A stretch of 64,000 nt of DNA, taken from Aeromicrobium sp. Sec7.5 (GTDB lineage: Bacteria; Actinomycetota; Actinomycetes; Propionibacteriales; Nocardioidaceae). A model generated the notes under the pieces. It was not told where the DNA came from and did not search any database. It saw nothing but the letters and a program-made list of their open reading frames with translations. Made by a program: the position numbers and the translations under genes. The stretch spans positions 2,542,001 to 2,606,000 of the forward strand of contig NZ_JBAJIJ010000001.1 in the NCBI RefSeq assembly GCF_036867135.1. The letters run 5' to 3'. How positions within the stretch are numbered: the stretch's first letter is position 1; the number at the start of each line of letters is the position of its first letter. Shown one piece after another: positions 1 through 14,884 of the stretch.

Positions 1-1
1 C

Positions 2-460
2 TCCAGCCTGACGCGCCCGGTCATGGAGGTGCGGGTCCAGGACTTCAGCGATCCGCGCATCGAGCGCACCGCCACCGAGGTCGAGACCGAGGAGCCGGAG
101 CCGGTCCGCGGCGAGCTCGACGACATCATCTGGCCGGCGATGGACACCCAGGCCCCGGCCGACACGCCCCTGCTCAACGGCTGGGTCGCACCCGAAGGCA
201 CCCTGATCCTGCTCAGCTCGTTCCAGCCCGAGTTCGTGTCACTCAACGTGGCCAGCAGCTCCGAGGCGCGGGAGATCGCCCGCTCGTACGTCGAGTCGCT
301 CTCGCCCGACGTGCCGGTCACGCTCGACTCGTACGAGGGCCTCAACGAGGTCGACGTCACGTTCTCGGCCACGGCGCCCGACGGTGAGCGAGCGGTCGCG
401 ACGCACGTCATCACCGCCCGCGGCAACTACGTGATGCTGTTCCACACGCCCGCGAGCTGA
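2..460 (+). CDS. hypothetical protein, 5' end outside window
   Basis: The reading frame is open from the first bases of the window, so this is the C-terminal part of a longer protein; an in-frame ATG at 23 is only a possible start. The visible ~150 residues are acidic and contain a Trp-Val-Ala-Pro-Glu-Gly core followed by an alternating beta-strand-like C-terminal half. No signal peptide, membrane segment or known motif is seen in this part. Its last 34 nt overlap the 3' end of the convergent Nudix gene. I do not recognise the family. Confidence 0.6.
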   Translation, partial: SSLTRPVMEVRVQDFSDPRIERTATEVETEEPEPVRGELDDIIWPAMDTQAPADTPLLNGWVAPEGTLILLSSFQPEFVSLNVASSSEAREIARSYVESLSPDVPVTLDSYEGLNEVDVTFSATAPDGERAVATHVITARGNYVMLFHTPAS

Positions 461-915
461 TCCAGGCGTCCGAGCACGTGCTCGACCACGGGCAGCAGCG
501 GGCGCCCGTCGGCAAGATCGCTCAGCGGGAGCCACAGCGCGAGGTCGGTCGTGCCTCCTGACTCCACGACGTGTGGCACGGCGTCGGTGTCGACGCGGCA
601 GGCGTAGAGCAGGTGCACCCCGTGGTAGTCCTCCCAGGCGTCGCCTCGGCCGGGAGAGACGGTGTGCACGTCGTGCACCTCGATCAGCCGCTGCTCCAGC
701 ACCTCGAGCCCCGTCTCCTCGTGCATCTCGCGTCGGACGGCGTCGTTCGGCGACTCGCCGTGGTCGACTCCCCCACCGGGCAGCGCCCACCAACCGGCCG
801 GGTAGCCGCGCGGCGAGACGCGGGTGATGAGCAGCTCGGGCTGCTCCCGCTCGCGCACCACGACCCCGTACGCACCGAGGCGCTGCGTCCGACGGATCTG
901 CTCAGGGTGCTCCAC
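427..915 (-). CDS. Nudix hydrolase
   Basis: A 162-residue Nudix-fold pyrophosphohydrolase, acting on nucleoside diphosphate-X compounds; the substrate cannot be told from sequence. The Nudix box (G-x5-E-x7-R-E-U-x-E-E-x-G-U) is intact around residues 48-72, with the GGGVDHGE start and the REMHEETGL metal-binding helix. The N-terminal strand (RLGAYGVVVRE) and WWALPGGG segment are typical of MutT-like members. The start is a GTG at 915. It is a single gene, convergent with the partial upstream gene and divergent from the acyltransferase at 962. The family is certain, the substrate unknown. Confidence 0.9.
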   Translation of the reverse strand: MEHPEQIRRTQRLGAYGVVVREREQPELLITRVSPRGYPAGWWALPGGGVDHGESPNDAVRREMHEETGLEVLEQRLIEVHDVHTVSPGRGDAWEDYHGVHLLYACRVDTDAVPHVVESGGTTDLALWLPLSDLADGRPLLPVVEHVLGRLDQLAGVWNSIT

Positions 916-961
916 GTCTCTCAGGATGTCACCTGACCGGGGGGTCGATACAGTCGGCTCG

Positions 962-2023
962 ATGTCCGCCCTGGCCCCCCTCCCCGTCTCGCCGTCGGGT
1001 CCGAAGGAGCGCGTTGCCTACCTCGACAACGCGCGCTACTGGGTCATGCTCCTGGTCGTGATGGGGCACTGCCTCACCGAGTTCGTCGTGATGGACTCCG
1101 CCCGAGGCGTCTACACGTGGATCTACGCGTTCCACATGCCGTTCTTCATCCTGATCTCCGGGTACACGGCTCGGCACTACGTCGGGGACGTGCGCCAGAT
1201 CCGACGGATCGTCAGCACGCTCGTCGTGCCGTACCTGCTCGTCGAGCTGAGCCTGCAGCTCATCACCCGCCACTACACCGGCGAGCCCGCCCAGCTCATG
1301 GTGCTGTCGCCGCAGTGGATCGGCTGGTTCATGGCGGCGCTGATCCTGTGGCGCCTCACGACGCCGATCTGGCGCGCGCTCCGCTACCCGATCACGACCT
1401 CGATCGTCATCTCCCTCGGCTCCGGGCTGATCGACATCCCCAACGTCCTGGCGATCCACAAGACCCTCGCGCTGCTGCCGTTCTACGTCATCGGCCTGCA
1501 CATGACGCGCGAGGGCTTCCTGTCGCTCGGCACGGCGCGGATCCGGGCCGCGTCGGCCGCGCTGCTCGCGGGGCTGTTCGTGCTCAGCCAGCTCGTGAGC
1601 TTCCCGGACGCCCAGGAGTGGCTGCTCTGGAAGCACAGCTACGTCGACCTCGACGCCACGTTCGCCGAGGGTCTGATGGTCCGCACGGGCCTGATCGCGC
1701 TCGGGCTGCTGATGACGTTCGCCGCCCTGTCGCTCGTGCCGCGCAGACGGTCGTGGACCACCGCGTTCGGTGGGCGCACGTTCTACTGCTACCTCCTGCA
1801 CGGTTTCGTCATCATCTGGCTCGACCGCCACTTCCACCTCTGGGACCAGCTCGAGCCGTACGGCGCCACCGCCGTGGCCGGTCTCATGTTCGCGGCGATC
1901 GCACTGGCGAACCTGCTCATGACACCCCCCTTCGCCCGCGTGTTCCGCCCCGTGTTCGAGCCCAGGCTCACCTGGCTGTTCCGCCCCATCGACGACTCCC
2001 CCCAGGTCAAGATCCCCGTCTGA
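962..2023 (+). CDS. acyltransferase 3 family membrane protein
   Basis: A 353-residue polytopic membrane protein of the acyltransferase-3 type (fucose 4-O-acetylase-like). These proteins move acetyl or other acyl groups onto sugars or surface glycans. The N-terminal LDNARYW segment followed by a membrane helix with VMGHCL matches the conserved catalytic His region, and about ten hydrophobic helices follow (AFHMPFFILISGY, FYVIGLHM, FYCYLLHGFVIIW). The frame is open further upstream, but the homology begins shortly after the ATG at 962, which I chose. No strong ribosome-binding site is visible, so the mRNA may be leaderless. The acceptor is unknown. Confidence 0.85.
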   Translation: MSALAPLPVSPSGPKERVAYLDNARYWVMLLVVMGHCLTEFVVMDSARGVYTWIYAFHMPFFILISGYTARHYVGDVRQIRRIVSTLVVPYLLVELSLQLITRHYTGEPAQLMVLSPQWIGWFMAALILWRLTTPIWRALRYPITTSIVISLGSGLIDIPNVLAIHKTLALLPFYVIGLHMTREGFLSLGTARIRAASAALLAGLFVLSQLVSFPDAQEWLLWKHSYVDLDATFAEGLMVRTGLIALGLLMTFAALSLVPRRRSWTTAFGGRTFYCYLLHGFVIIWLDRHFHLWDQLEPYGATAVAGLMFAAIALANLLMTPPFARVFRPVFEPRLTWLFRPIDDSPQVKIPV

Positions 2024-2033
2024 CCGGCGGGTT

Positions 2034-2085
2034 GGACCGACGATGATGCATGTCGGTAGCCATGGCTACCCAGATGCATCGTTCC
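2034..2085. repeat. left inverted-repeat copy of DUF559 element 1
   Basis: A nested palindrome: outer arms GATGCAT (2045-2051) and ATGCATC (2074-2080) around a perfect 16-nt palindrome GGTAGCCATGGCTACC (2055-2070). The outer 18 nt (2034-2051) match the reverse complement of 3156-3173 at 17 of 18 positions, so it is the left terminal inverted repeat of the segment carrying the DUF559-type gene. That gene's TAG stop (2066-2068) lies inside the inner palindrome. Confidence 0.8.
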
Positions 2086-2977
2086 GTCGCTGGGCGGCAC
2101 CGGGACGAGGCACACCCCGCCATCCCCCGGCTCGCAGCGCTCGAACGAGCTGGTCGAGCACAGTCTCGGTTTCGTGCCGGATGACGTAGGACGTGAAGAT
2201 CAGCAGGCGAGGGCCGTCAATGACGATCTCGTTGGCCCGCACCAGGTCCATCGACCACTGCACGACGCCGTGGTGGGGCAACCCGTGGACTTCGGCTGCG
2301 ACGCCATACGGTCCCCACTCGACGTCGAGGAAGTAGCGTCCGTCCTTGCCGCGCACGGCCCGCTGACGGGTGGGCCGGGGCAGGCCGGCCACCAGCATGA
2401 GCTCATCGAAGACTTTCTCCGGCAGAGACTGAACGCCGCCGACCGCGTCGAGCACCGACTCACGCACCAGCCCGACTCGATTCACCGATCCGCGGCGATC
2501 GAGCGCGGCGTGGAGAAGGCGGTCGTTGACCAAACCCTGCTGGAACGTCGCGAGCACAGCGGCACGCGCATACCGGTCCGTGGCGGCCCACGACGCGAAG
2601 TCGATCACGCTGCGTGCCATGACCGTTCGGCGCGGTCGCCGAGCCTGGTGCACGTCGACCCGGTCCAACAGGGTGCTCCAGTGCGTCTCGAGGCCTTCGC
2701 ACCGCGGCCGGCGAGCACCTTCGGGGACCGTGACGTAGGTGCGAGTCGACGTGAACCCCTCCAGCCCCTCGAGCTCGAGGGCTGTCGCACCGGCCAGTGC
2801 CGACCGGGGCGGGCAGGCCGCCAGGCGCACCTCGTGCTGCTCGAGCTGGCTCAGCGGGCCGTTGTGGGTGACGACGACCCCCAGCGCCGGGCGCTGCCAC
2901 CGGCCGGAGTTGATGGCATGCCGCACGCGGCCACGACCGTGGACCGCCTCGGCTTCGAACGTGCGAAGAACCGTCAT
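2066..2977 (-). CDS. DUF559/AbiEi-like protein with C-terminal nuclease fold
   Basis: About 303 residues from the ATG at 2977; the frame stays open to an ATG at 3094 inside a repeat, and no convincing Shine-Dalgarno decides between the starts. The N-terminal third resembles the winged-helix region of AbiEi-type antitoxin-like proteins (short HTH, then RWQRPALGVVV). The C-terminal third resembles the DUF559/Vsr-like PD-(D/E)xK fold: EKVFDELMLVAGLPRP, then FLDVEW and AAEVHGLPHH giving the acidic Asp and Glu-x-His-type residues. In such proteins the fold suggests DNA cleavage or binding, but no activity is known to me for this group. The gene fills the space between inverted repeats and its stop codon is inside the left one. 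It is not followed by an obvious partner gene. Confidence 0.75.
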   Translation of the reverse strand: MTVLRTFEAEAVHGRGRVRHAINSGRWQRPALGVVVTHNGPLSQLEQHEVRLAACPPRSALAGATALELEGLEGFTSTRTYVTVPEGARRPRCEGLETHWSTLLDRVDVHQARRPRRTVMARSVIDFASWAATDRYARAAVLATFQQGLVNDRLLHAALDRRGSVNRVGLVRESVLDAVGGVQSLPEKVFDELMLVAGLPRPTRQRAVRGKDGRYFLDVEWGPYGVAAEVHGLPHHGVVQWSMDLVRANEIVIDGPRLLIFTSYVIRHETETVLDQLVRALRAGGWRGVPRPGAAQRRNDASG

Positions 2978-3060
2978 GGACCGATGCCAGTCGGTCTCAG
3001 TCCATCGCACCACCTTCTCTCGTCCGCTTGGGGACGAGGCGGCCCTGTGGAGGGACCGAG

Positions 3061-3107
3061 GACGATGCATCACGGTCCCGAGGACAACCGCCATGCAGCG
3101 TCGTCAG
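3061..3107. repeat. inner right repeat of DUF559 element 1
   Basis: An imperfect copy of the element-1 repeat in inverted orientation relative to 2034-2085. It starts GACGATGCAT and ends ATGCAGCGTCGTCAG, with the arms pairing ACGATGCAT with ATGCAGCGT (one mismatch). The upstream-most ATG of the DUF559-type gene (3092-3094) lies within it. Confidence 0.7.
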
Positions 3108-3123
3108 TCCCTGCGAGACAGAG

Positions 3124-3173
3124 CGTGATGCATCCGGGCAGCCGGAGCTACCGCGATGCATCATCGTCAGTCC
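3124..3173. repeat. outer right repeat of DUF559 element 1
   Basis: Perfect outer arms TGATGCAT (3126-3133) and ATGCATCA (3156-3163) surround an imperfect inner stem (GGCAGC...GCTACC). Its reverse complement resembles the left repeat along its whole length. The tail CATCGTCAGTCC repeats the tail of the inner right copy (CGTCGTCAGTCC), so the right side holds two tandem copies. Confidence 0.75.
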
Positions 3174-3190
3174 CCACCCGATTCACGCAC

Positions 3191-3230
3191 GAGGGCCCCG
3201 GGTCCGCCGTGTGGCGGTCCCGGGGCCCTC
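3191..3230 (-). terminator. rpoBC terminator hairpin
   Basis: Arms GAGGGCCCCGGGTCCGCC (3191-3208) and GGCGGTCCCGGGGCCCTC (3213-3230) form an 18-bp stem with one internal mismatch and a 4-nt loop, 18 nt downstream of the rpoC stop. There is no clear U-run, as is common for GC-rich actinobacterial terminators. Confidence 0.8.
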
Positions 3231-3247
3231 AGGCGATCAGCGAGCGA

Positions 3248-7063
<3,816 letters not shown>

Positions 7064-7117
7064 GTGTTCTTCTCTCCGTGGAGTCGGAAAATTCAAAAGT
7101 TGATCAGCGAGGGGTGC

Positions 7118-7143
7118 GGGGACCGGCCCGGAGGCCGGTCCCC
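7118..7143 (-). other. rpoB-rpoC intergenic hairpin
   Basis: A perfect 11-bp stem, GGGGACCGGCC / GGCCGGTCCCC with a 4-nt loop, lies immediately after the rpoB stop and before the rpoC ribosome-binding site. It looks like a terminator without a U-run, so it could tune the rpoB:rpoC ratio by partial termination or act as an RNA-processing site. Its function is inferred from position only. Confidence 0.55.
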
Positions 7144-7149
7144 CACTTC

Positions 7150-10635
<3,486 letters not shown>

Positions 10636-10759
10636 GAGAAGTCCTTCCGAAGGCTCGCAGGCGGATGGCTCTGAGTAGTGCTCTGGGCGCACGCCAAACC
10701 GACCCCGTCAAGGGCTTGTGTACCCGGAAGTGGGCATGGCAAGGCGAGCGCGAAGATTC

Positions 10760-10789
10760 AGTGTAACTCGCGGTGGCCCACCGATGCAA
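10760..10789 (-). promoter_or_regulatory. predicted rpoB promoter
   Basis: On the minus strand a -35 TTGCAT (10784-10789) and a -10 TACACT (10760-10765) are separated by 18 nt. The predicted transcript start near 10752 leaves a leader of about 115 nt before the TTG start of rpoB. No other good sigma-70-like pair is evident in the 280-nt gap between rpoB and the end of the mce operon. The rest of the gap shows no gene. Confidence 0.6.
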
Positions 10790-10912
10790 GCCCGGTGCTT
10801 GACATCTCAGGTTCCATACAGCATTCTGTGCGCCGCACTCTTCGGTCGTGCCGAATACCGGCCGAGATTCCGGGCTGTTTGGCCGCTTGCGGCGTGTCCT
10901 GCCGAACGAGCG

Positions 10913-11719
10913 TCAGGCGCCGATGTAGGAGATCGAGTCGACGAGCCAGCGCCCGTCCTGCTCCACCATGGCCACGCGCAGGCGCTGCGGGGTGATCGTG
11001 GGCGCGTCGAGGTTGGAGGTCAGTGTGACCTTGTCGATGACGACCAGCACCGAGGCCTCGTCGGCCGGGCACTCGCCCTGGCAGGTCTCGGCCGCCGAGG
11101 CCTGCACCGTGGTCTGCACCTGGACCTGCGCCGTGGGCGCCTGCTCGCGGAGAGCGGCGACGCTGGGCTCGAGCTCGTCGCTCACGTAGGCGTCGGTCAG
11201 GAGACCGTCGACCCCGGCCTCGTAGGCGTCGAGGTCGCGGTAGTCGAAGCTCAGCACCTTCTCGACGGCCGTGGCCGCGGCGTCGGCGGCGTCCTGCGCG
11301 GCACCCTGGCTGAGCGGGGCCTCACGCTGCATCTGCCAGTACCCGGCGCCCGCGGCGACCAGGCCGAGGACCAGCACGAGCACCGGGAGCGTAGCCCTCA
11401 GCGTGGGGCGACGCCGGCCAGACTCCTCCGACGCCTTCTCGGGCGCCGCGTCGCGGGCGGCCGCGGCCTTCGCCTTCGGCGTGGTGGACGACGGACGAGC
11501 GGGGCGGGCCGGGCGGCGCACCGTGGGGGCGACGGCCGCCTCCGGCGCGCGATCGGCAGCCTTCTTGTCCTCGCGTTCACGCCGTGATGGCGCCGGCTTC
11601 GGCGTGGGGACGACGGGGCGTGCCGGCGCCGCCTTGCGAGCCTGGGGCTTCGCGGGGGTGGCGCCGGGCTTGTCCTCGCCCGCGATCCTGCGGCGGCGGG
11701 GTGGCTGAGGTCCGCTCAC
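10913..11719 (-). CDS. Mce-associated membrane protein
   Basis: 268 residues from a GTG at 11719 that overlaps the previous stop (GTGA). A long basic, Pro/Ala/Lys-rich cytoplasmic N-terminus (about 110 residues) precedes one membrane helix (LRATLPVLVLVLGLVAAGAGYW). A cystatin/NTF2-like extracytoplasmic domain follows (FDYRDLDAYEAGVDGLLTDAYVSDEL... ending DGRWLVDSISYIGA) with a CQGEC disulfide candidate. This is the arrangement of Mas proteins encoded at the 3' end of mce operons, thought to stabilise or assist the Mce complex. Last gene of the operon. Confidence 0.85.
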   Translation of the reverse strand: MSGPQPPRRRRIAGEDKPGATPAKPQARKAAPARPVVPTPKPAPSRREREDKKAADRAPEAAVAPTVRRPARPARPSSTTPKAKAAAARDAAPEKASEESGRRRPTLRATLPVLVLVLGLVAAGAGYWQMQREAPLSQGAAQDAADAAATAVEKVLSFDYRDLDAYEAGVDGLLTDAYVSDELEPSVAALREQAPTAQVQVQTTVQASAAETCQGECPADEASVLVVIDKVTLTSNLDAPTITPQRLRVAMVEQDGRWLVDSISYIGA

Positions 11720-12318
11720 GGCGTGACCTCCGGTACGGGCGCGGTGGGCACGCCGTCGGTGGGTGCTCCATCCGTCGGTGCCCCCTCGGTGGGCGCGCCG
11801 ACCGAGGCCTCGACCTGGGGGATCTCGGCGAGGTCGCTCGCGATCCAGGAGGAGCCCGACCGCGCGAGGTCGACGATGACGCGGCTCGCCACGGTGGCCG
11901 GCTCCGTGGCCGCCGAGTCGACGACGAACGTGAAGGTGACCACCACGGCGGCGGAGTCGGCGTCCATCGTCGTGACCCCGGCGGAGGTCACGACCACGCT
12001 GCTGAAGCTGACGTCCGAGGAGATCAGGCCCGGCTCCGCCTCGGCGAGCTGGTCGAGGAAGGTCTCCTCGAACTCGTCGGTCACCAGCTCGCCCACGCGC
12101 GTCCGGTAGTCGTCGAGGTCGTCGGCGGTGTAGGTGTTGAACGACGTCACGAAGTCGGTGGCGACCGACTCGGCCGACTTGGCGTCCTTGGACCACCCGT
12201 CGGAGCCGACGGCCGGCAGGACGAAGGCCATGACGACGCCGGCGACCAGACCCAGGAGGCCCACGACGTACGCCACCGTGACCTTGGTCGACCGCCCGGT
12301 CGCCCGGGCGGACGTCAC
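11716..12318 (-). CDS. Mce-associated membrane protein
   Basis: 200 residues, starting at a GTG (12318) that overlaps the mceF stop by four nt. A short basic N-terminus, one membrane helix (VAYVVGLLGLVAGVVMAFVLPAV) and an extracytoplasmic NTF2-like domain (SVATDFVTSFNTYTADDLDDYR...) are followed by a C-terminal tail of four imperfect GAPT(E/D)GAP-type repeats. It is a paralogue of the next gene in architecture, not close in sequence. Role inferred from operon position: accessory subunit of the Mce lipid importer. Confidence 0.82.
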   Translation of the reverse strand: MTSARATGRSTKVTVAYVVGLLGLVAGVVMAFVLPAVGSDGWSKDAKSAESVATDFVTSFNTYTADDLDDYRTRVGELVTDEFEETFLDQLAEAEPGLISSDVSFSSVVVTSAGVTTMDADSAAVVVTFTFVVDSAATEPATVASRVIVDLARSGSSWIASDLAEIPQVEASVGAPTEGAPTDGAPTDGVPTAPVPEVTP

Positions 12319-13526
12319 CGGCTCGTTCCGAGCAGCAGCCACTCCAGTTCGCCCTTCCCGTCCGCGGTGGGGACCACGGTACGGGACAGCTCCGCCTGCG
12401 AGGCGCCGCGGGGGACGAGGTTCGGGTCGTTGCACCCGAGCTCGGGGTTGAAGACCTCCTGGCCGAGCGCGTCGACGTCGGAGACGTCGGCCGGCAGGCG
12501 GACGTCGCGGTAGCCCACGTTCGGACCCTCGCAGAGCGTGAACCCGCCCGGGAGCGGAGCCGGCAGTCCGAGGACGTTGCCGAATGCGGCGTTGAACTGA
12601 CCGTCCGGCGTCGGCGTCGCCACCGTGAACGCGCCCTGGATCAGGTACGGGTAGAGCAGGAACAAGGTCTGCAGCCCCACGACGTTCTCGTCGAGGATGC
12701 GCACGGGGCCCTGGAGGTTGGCCAGGACCGAGCTCAGGTCGGCCGAGTTCTCGCTCACGACGGCGTTGATGGTCTGGGCGGCACCCGAGCCCTCGTCGAT
12801 CAGGGCGCGCAGGTCGCCGTCGGAGGTGACCAGCGTGTCGGTGAACAGGGCCAGGTCGCTCGCGAAGGACTGGATCTGGCTGCCCTTGTCGATCTGGGTC
12901 TGCAGCACGGTGCTGGACGAGTTGATCAGGCTCCGCGTGACGTCGATGTTGTCCTGCGCCTGCTGGACCAGGTTCGCGGTGGAGTCCAGGATCTCGCCCA
13001 GCGCCGGACCGGCTCCGTCGAACGCGGTGCCGAGCTCGGTGACCACGGTGTCGAGGTCGTCGGTGGGGACCGAGGAGACGAAGGAGTTCAGGTTCGTCAG
13101 CAACGTGCGCGTGTCGATCGGCACCTGGGTGTCGCCGACCTTGATGTTCGAGCCCGCCTTGAGGTACGGCGCGCCGGATCCCTGGGGTCGCAGGTCGAGG
13201 TACTGCTCGCCGATCGCCGACTTGTTGGCCACGACGGCCTGGGCGTCGGCCGAGATCCGCGGCGCCGACTTCTCGATGTCGAGGGTGGCCTTGACGCCGT
13301 TGCTCGTGAACGTGAGCTTGTCGACCGTGCCCACCGCGATGCCGCGGTAGGTGACCTCGGCCCCGGCGAAGATGCCGCCGGACTCACTGAGCTCGACGGT
13401 GACCGGGAAGGTCCGGTCGACCACCAGGCGGTCGATCTGGGCGTACTTCGCGCCGACGTAGCTGACGCCGATCACCGTGACGAGCACGAACATCAGGAGC
13501 TGGATCTTGGTCAGGCGGGTGATCAT
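12315..13526 (-). CDS. Mce family protein, MceF position
   Basis: 403 residues. An N-terminal signal-anchor helix (LLMFVLVTVIGVSYVGAKYA) is followed by the MlaD/MCE beta-barrel domain (about residues 38-120: VELSESGGIFAGAEVTYRGIAVGTVDKL), a long helical region that would line the periplasmic or cell-wall tunnel, and a C-terminal domain with Cys pairs (CEGPN, GCNDPN). Sixth MCE protein of the operon. Known members hetero-oligomerise as MceA-F to carry lipids or sterols across the envelope; the substrate here cannot be read. Confidence 0.92.
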   Translation of the reverse strand: MITRLTKIQLLMFVLVTVIGVSYVGAKYAQIDRLVVDRTFPVTVELSESGGIFAGAEVTYRGIAVGTVDKLTFTSNGVKATLDIEKSAPRISADAQAVVANKSAIGEQYLDLRPQGSGAPYLKAGSNIKVGDTQVPIDTRTLLTNLNSFVSSVPTDDLDTVVTELGTAFDGAGPALGEILDSTANLVQQAQDNIDVTRSLINSSSTVLQTQIDKGSQIQSFASDLALFTDTLVTSDGDLRALIDEGSGAAQTINAVVSENSADLSSVLANLQGPVRILDENVVGLQTLFLLYPYLIQGAFTVATPTPDGQFNAAFGNVLGLPAPLPGGFTLCEGPNVGYRDVRLPADVSDVDALGQEVFNPELGCNDPNLVPRGASQAELSRTVVPTADGKGELEWLLLGTSR

Positions 13527-14884
13527 GCGGTGGCCTCCCAGTCGAGCAGCAGCGCCGACAGGTCCGACGACCCCGTGGAGGCCGTGACGGTCGTGCGGCA
13601 GAGAAGGCCCGGCAGCAGGCAGGACGGAGCCGGGGTCGTGGCGTCCGGCGCGGGCGCAGCGCCCGGGTCGGCCGTGGCGTCCGGCGCAGGCGTGCTCGCC
13701 GGCGCCGGGGCGCCGCCACTCAGCATCTGGACCAGACCGGTCAGCTGCTCGGTGCCGCCACCGAGGTCGGTCTCCGACTGCGTCTCGCCCGTCAGCGGGG
13801 TTCCGCCGGCGGGAACCAGGAACCGGAACAGGTTGACCAACGACTCGGTGTCGAGGTCGATGTTGATGTTCAAGTTCAGGTAGTCACCACCACATCCCGA
13901 GGGTGTGTCCTTCAGCGGGACGTTGTCCGACGGACGCGGGCAGTACTGCTGGACCGCCGCCAGGGTGCCGCCGACCGCACTGTTGGGGAAGGGGAACGAC
14001 ACGAACGTGCTGAAGTTCTTCACGAGGTCGTCACCGGCGAGGGCCAGGTTCGACAGCAGGGGCTGCAGCGCCTGCAGGTTGGCGACGGTGTCCTCGCGCG
14101 AGGCTTGGATGACGCCGGTGGCGGTGTCGCCGAGGTTCTGCAGGGCGGTCGTGAGCGCGACGAGGTCGTCGCGCTGCTGGTCGAGCACCGTGAAGGCCGC
14201 AGGCAGGTTGTCGAGGGCCGACTCGATCGCGGACCGCTGACCGTTGGCCGTGATCGCGAGGTTGTTGACCTTCTCGAGCGAGGTCAGGAGGGCGTCCTTG
14301 TTCTGGTCGATCTGCCCGAGGAACACGGTCGTGTTGTCGAGCAGCGCCTTGATGTCGGCCTCGTTGCCGGTCGTGGCCTTGTTCAGCTCGGTGACGATCG
14401 TGTTGACCTTGTCGAGACCGCCGTTGTTGAACAGCAGCGACGCGGCACCGAGCACCTCCTCGACCTCCGGGTTGCGGCCGGACTGCTCGAGCGGGATCTC
14501 GTCACCGTCGGAGAGCTCACCGGTGGCCCCGCTGGCGGGCGGCGACAGCGAGACGAACTTCTCGCCGAGCAGGCTGCTCTGGCGGATCGTGGCCTCGGCG
14601 TTGTCGGGCAGGTCGACCGACCCGTTGAGCTCGACGACCACGACGGCGGTCCAGCCCTCGAGCTCGACGGACTTGACCCGACCGACGGCGATGTCGTCGA
14701 CCCGGACCGCGCTCTGCGGCACGAGGTCGAGCACGTCGCGGAACTCGATCGTGACCTGGTACGGGTCGTCGCCGACGTCGGCACCTCCCGGGAGGGGGAG
14801 GTCGGTGGCCGTGAAGGAGCAGCCGGACGTGACGACGGCCGCCACGACGCCGACCGTCAGAAGTCGCAGGTTCGGGCGCTTCAC
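13523..14884 (-). CDS. Mce family lipoprotein, MceE position
   Basis: 453 residues from a GTG at 14884. A short signal sequence ends in a lipobox, VVTSGC, so the mature protein should be lipid-anchored, as is usual for MceE (LprK-type). The MCE domain (YQVTIEFRDVLDLVPQSAVRVDDIAVGRVKSVEL) and helical core follow. The last ~90 residues are an Ala/Pro/Asp-rich low-complexity linker (APASTPAPDATADPGAAPAP) and a Cys-containing end. It overlaps both neighbours by four nt. Confidence 0.92.
   Translation of the reverse strand: MKRPNLRLLTVGVVAAVVTSGCSFTATDLPLPGGADVGDDPYQVTIEFRDVLDLVPQSAVRVDDIAVGRVKSVELEGWTAVVVVELNGSVDLPDNAEATIRQSSLLGEKFVSLSPPASGATGELSDGDEIPLEQSGRNPEVEEVLGAASLLFNNGGLDKVNTIVTELNKATTGNEADIKALLDNTTVFLGQIDQNKDALLTSLEKVNNLAITANGQRSAIESALDNLPAAFTVLDQQRDDLVALTTALQNLGDTATGVIQASREDTVANLQALQPLLSNLALAGDDLVKNFSTFVSFPFPNSAVGGTLAAVQQYCPRPSDNVPLKDTPSGCGGDYLNLNINIDLDTESLVNLFRFLVPAGGTPLTGETQSETDLGGGTEQLTGLVQMLSGGAPAPASTPAPDATADPGAAPAPDATTPAPSCLLPGLLCRTTVTASTGSSDLSALLLDWEATA

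Noticed and set aside
2066..2977. A type IV toxin-antitoxin pair (AbiEi/AbiEii)
   Set aside because: The N-terminus resembles AbiEi-type antitoxins, but no AbiEii nucleotidyltransferase gene lies next to it and the C-terminus is nuclease-like.
2034..3173. Element 1 as an insertion sequence with a transposase
   Set aside because: The encoded protein shows a DUF559/AbiEi-like sequence and not a DDE, HUH or serine/tyrosine recombinase, and no clear target duplication is visible. I call it a repeat-bounded element and not an IS.
10799..10830. TTGACA with a 17-nt spacer to CATTCT on the plus strand near 10.8 kb as a promoter
   Set aside because: The -10 is poor and the genes on both sides are on the minus strand, so there is no gene for it to serve; the minus-strand TTGCAT-18-TACACT pair fits rpoB better.
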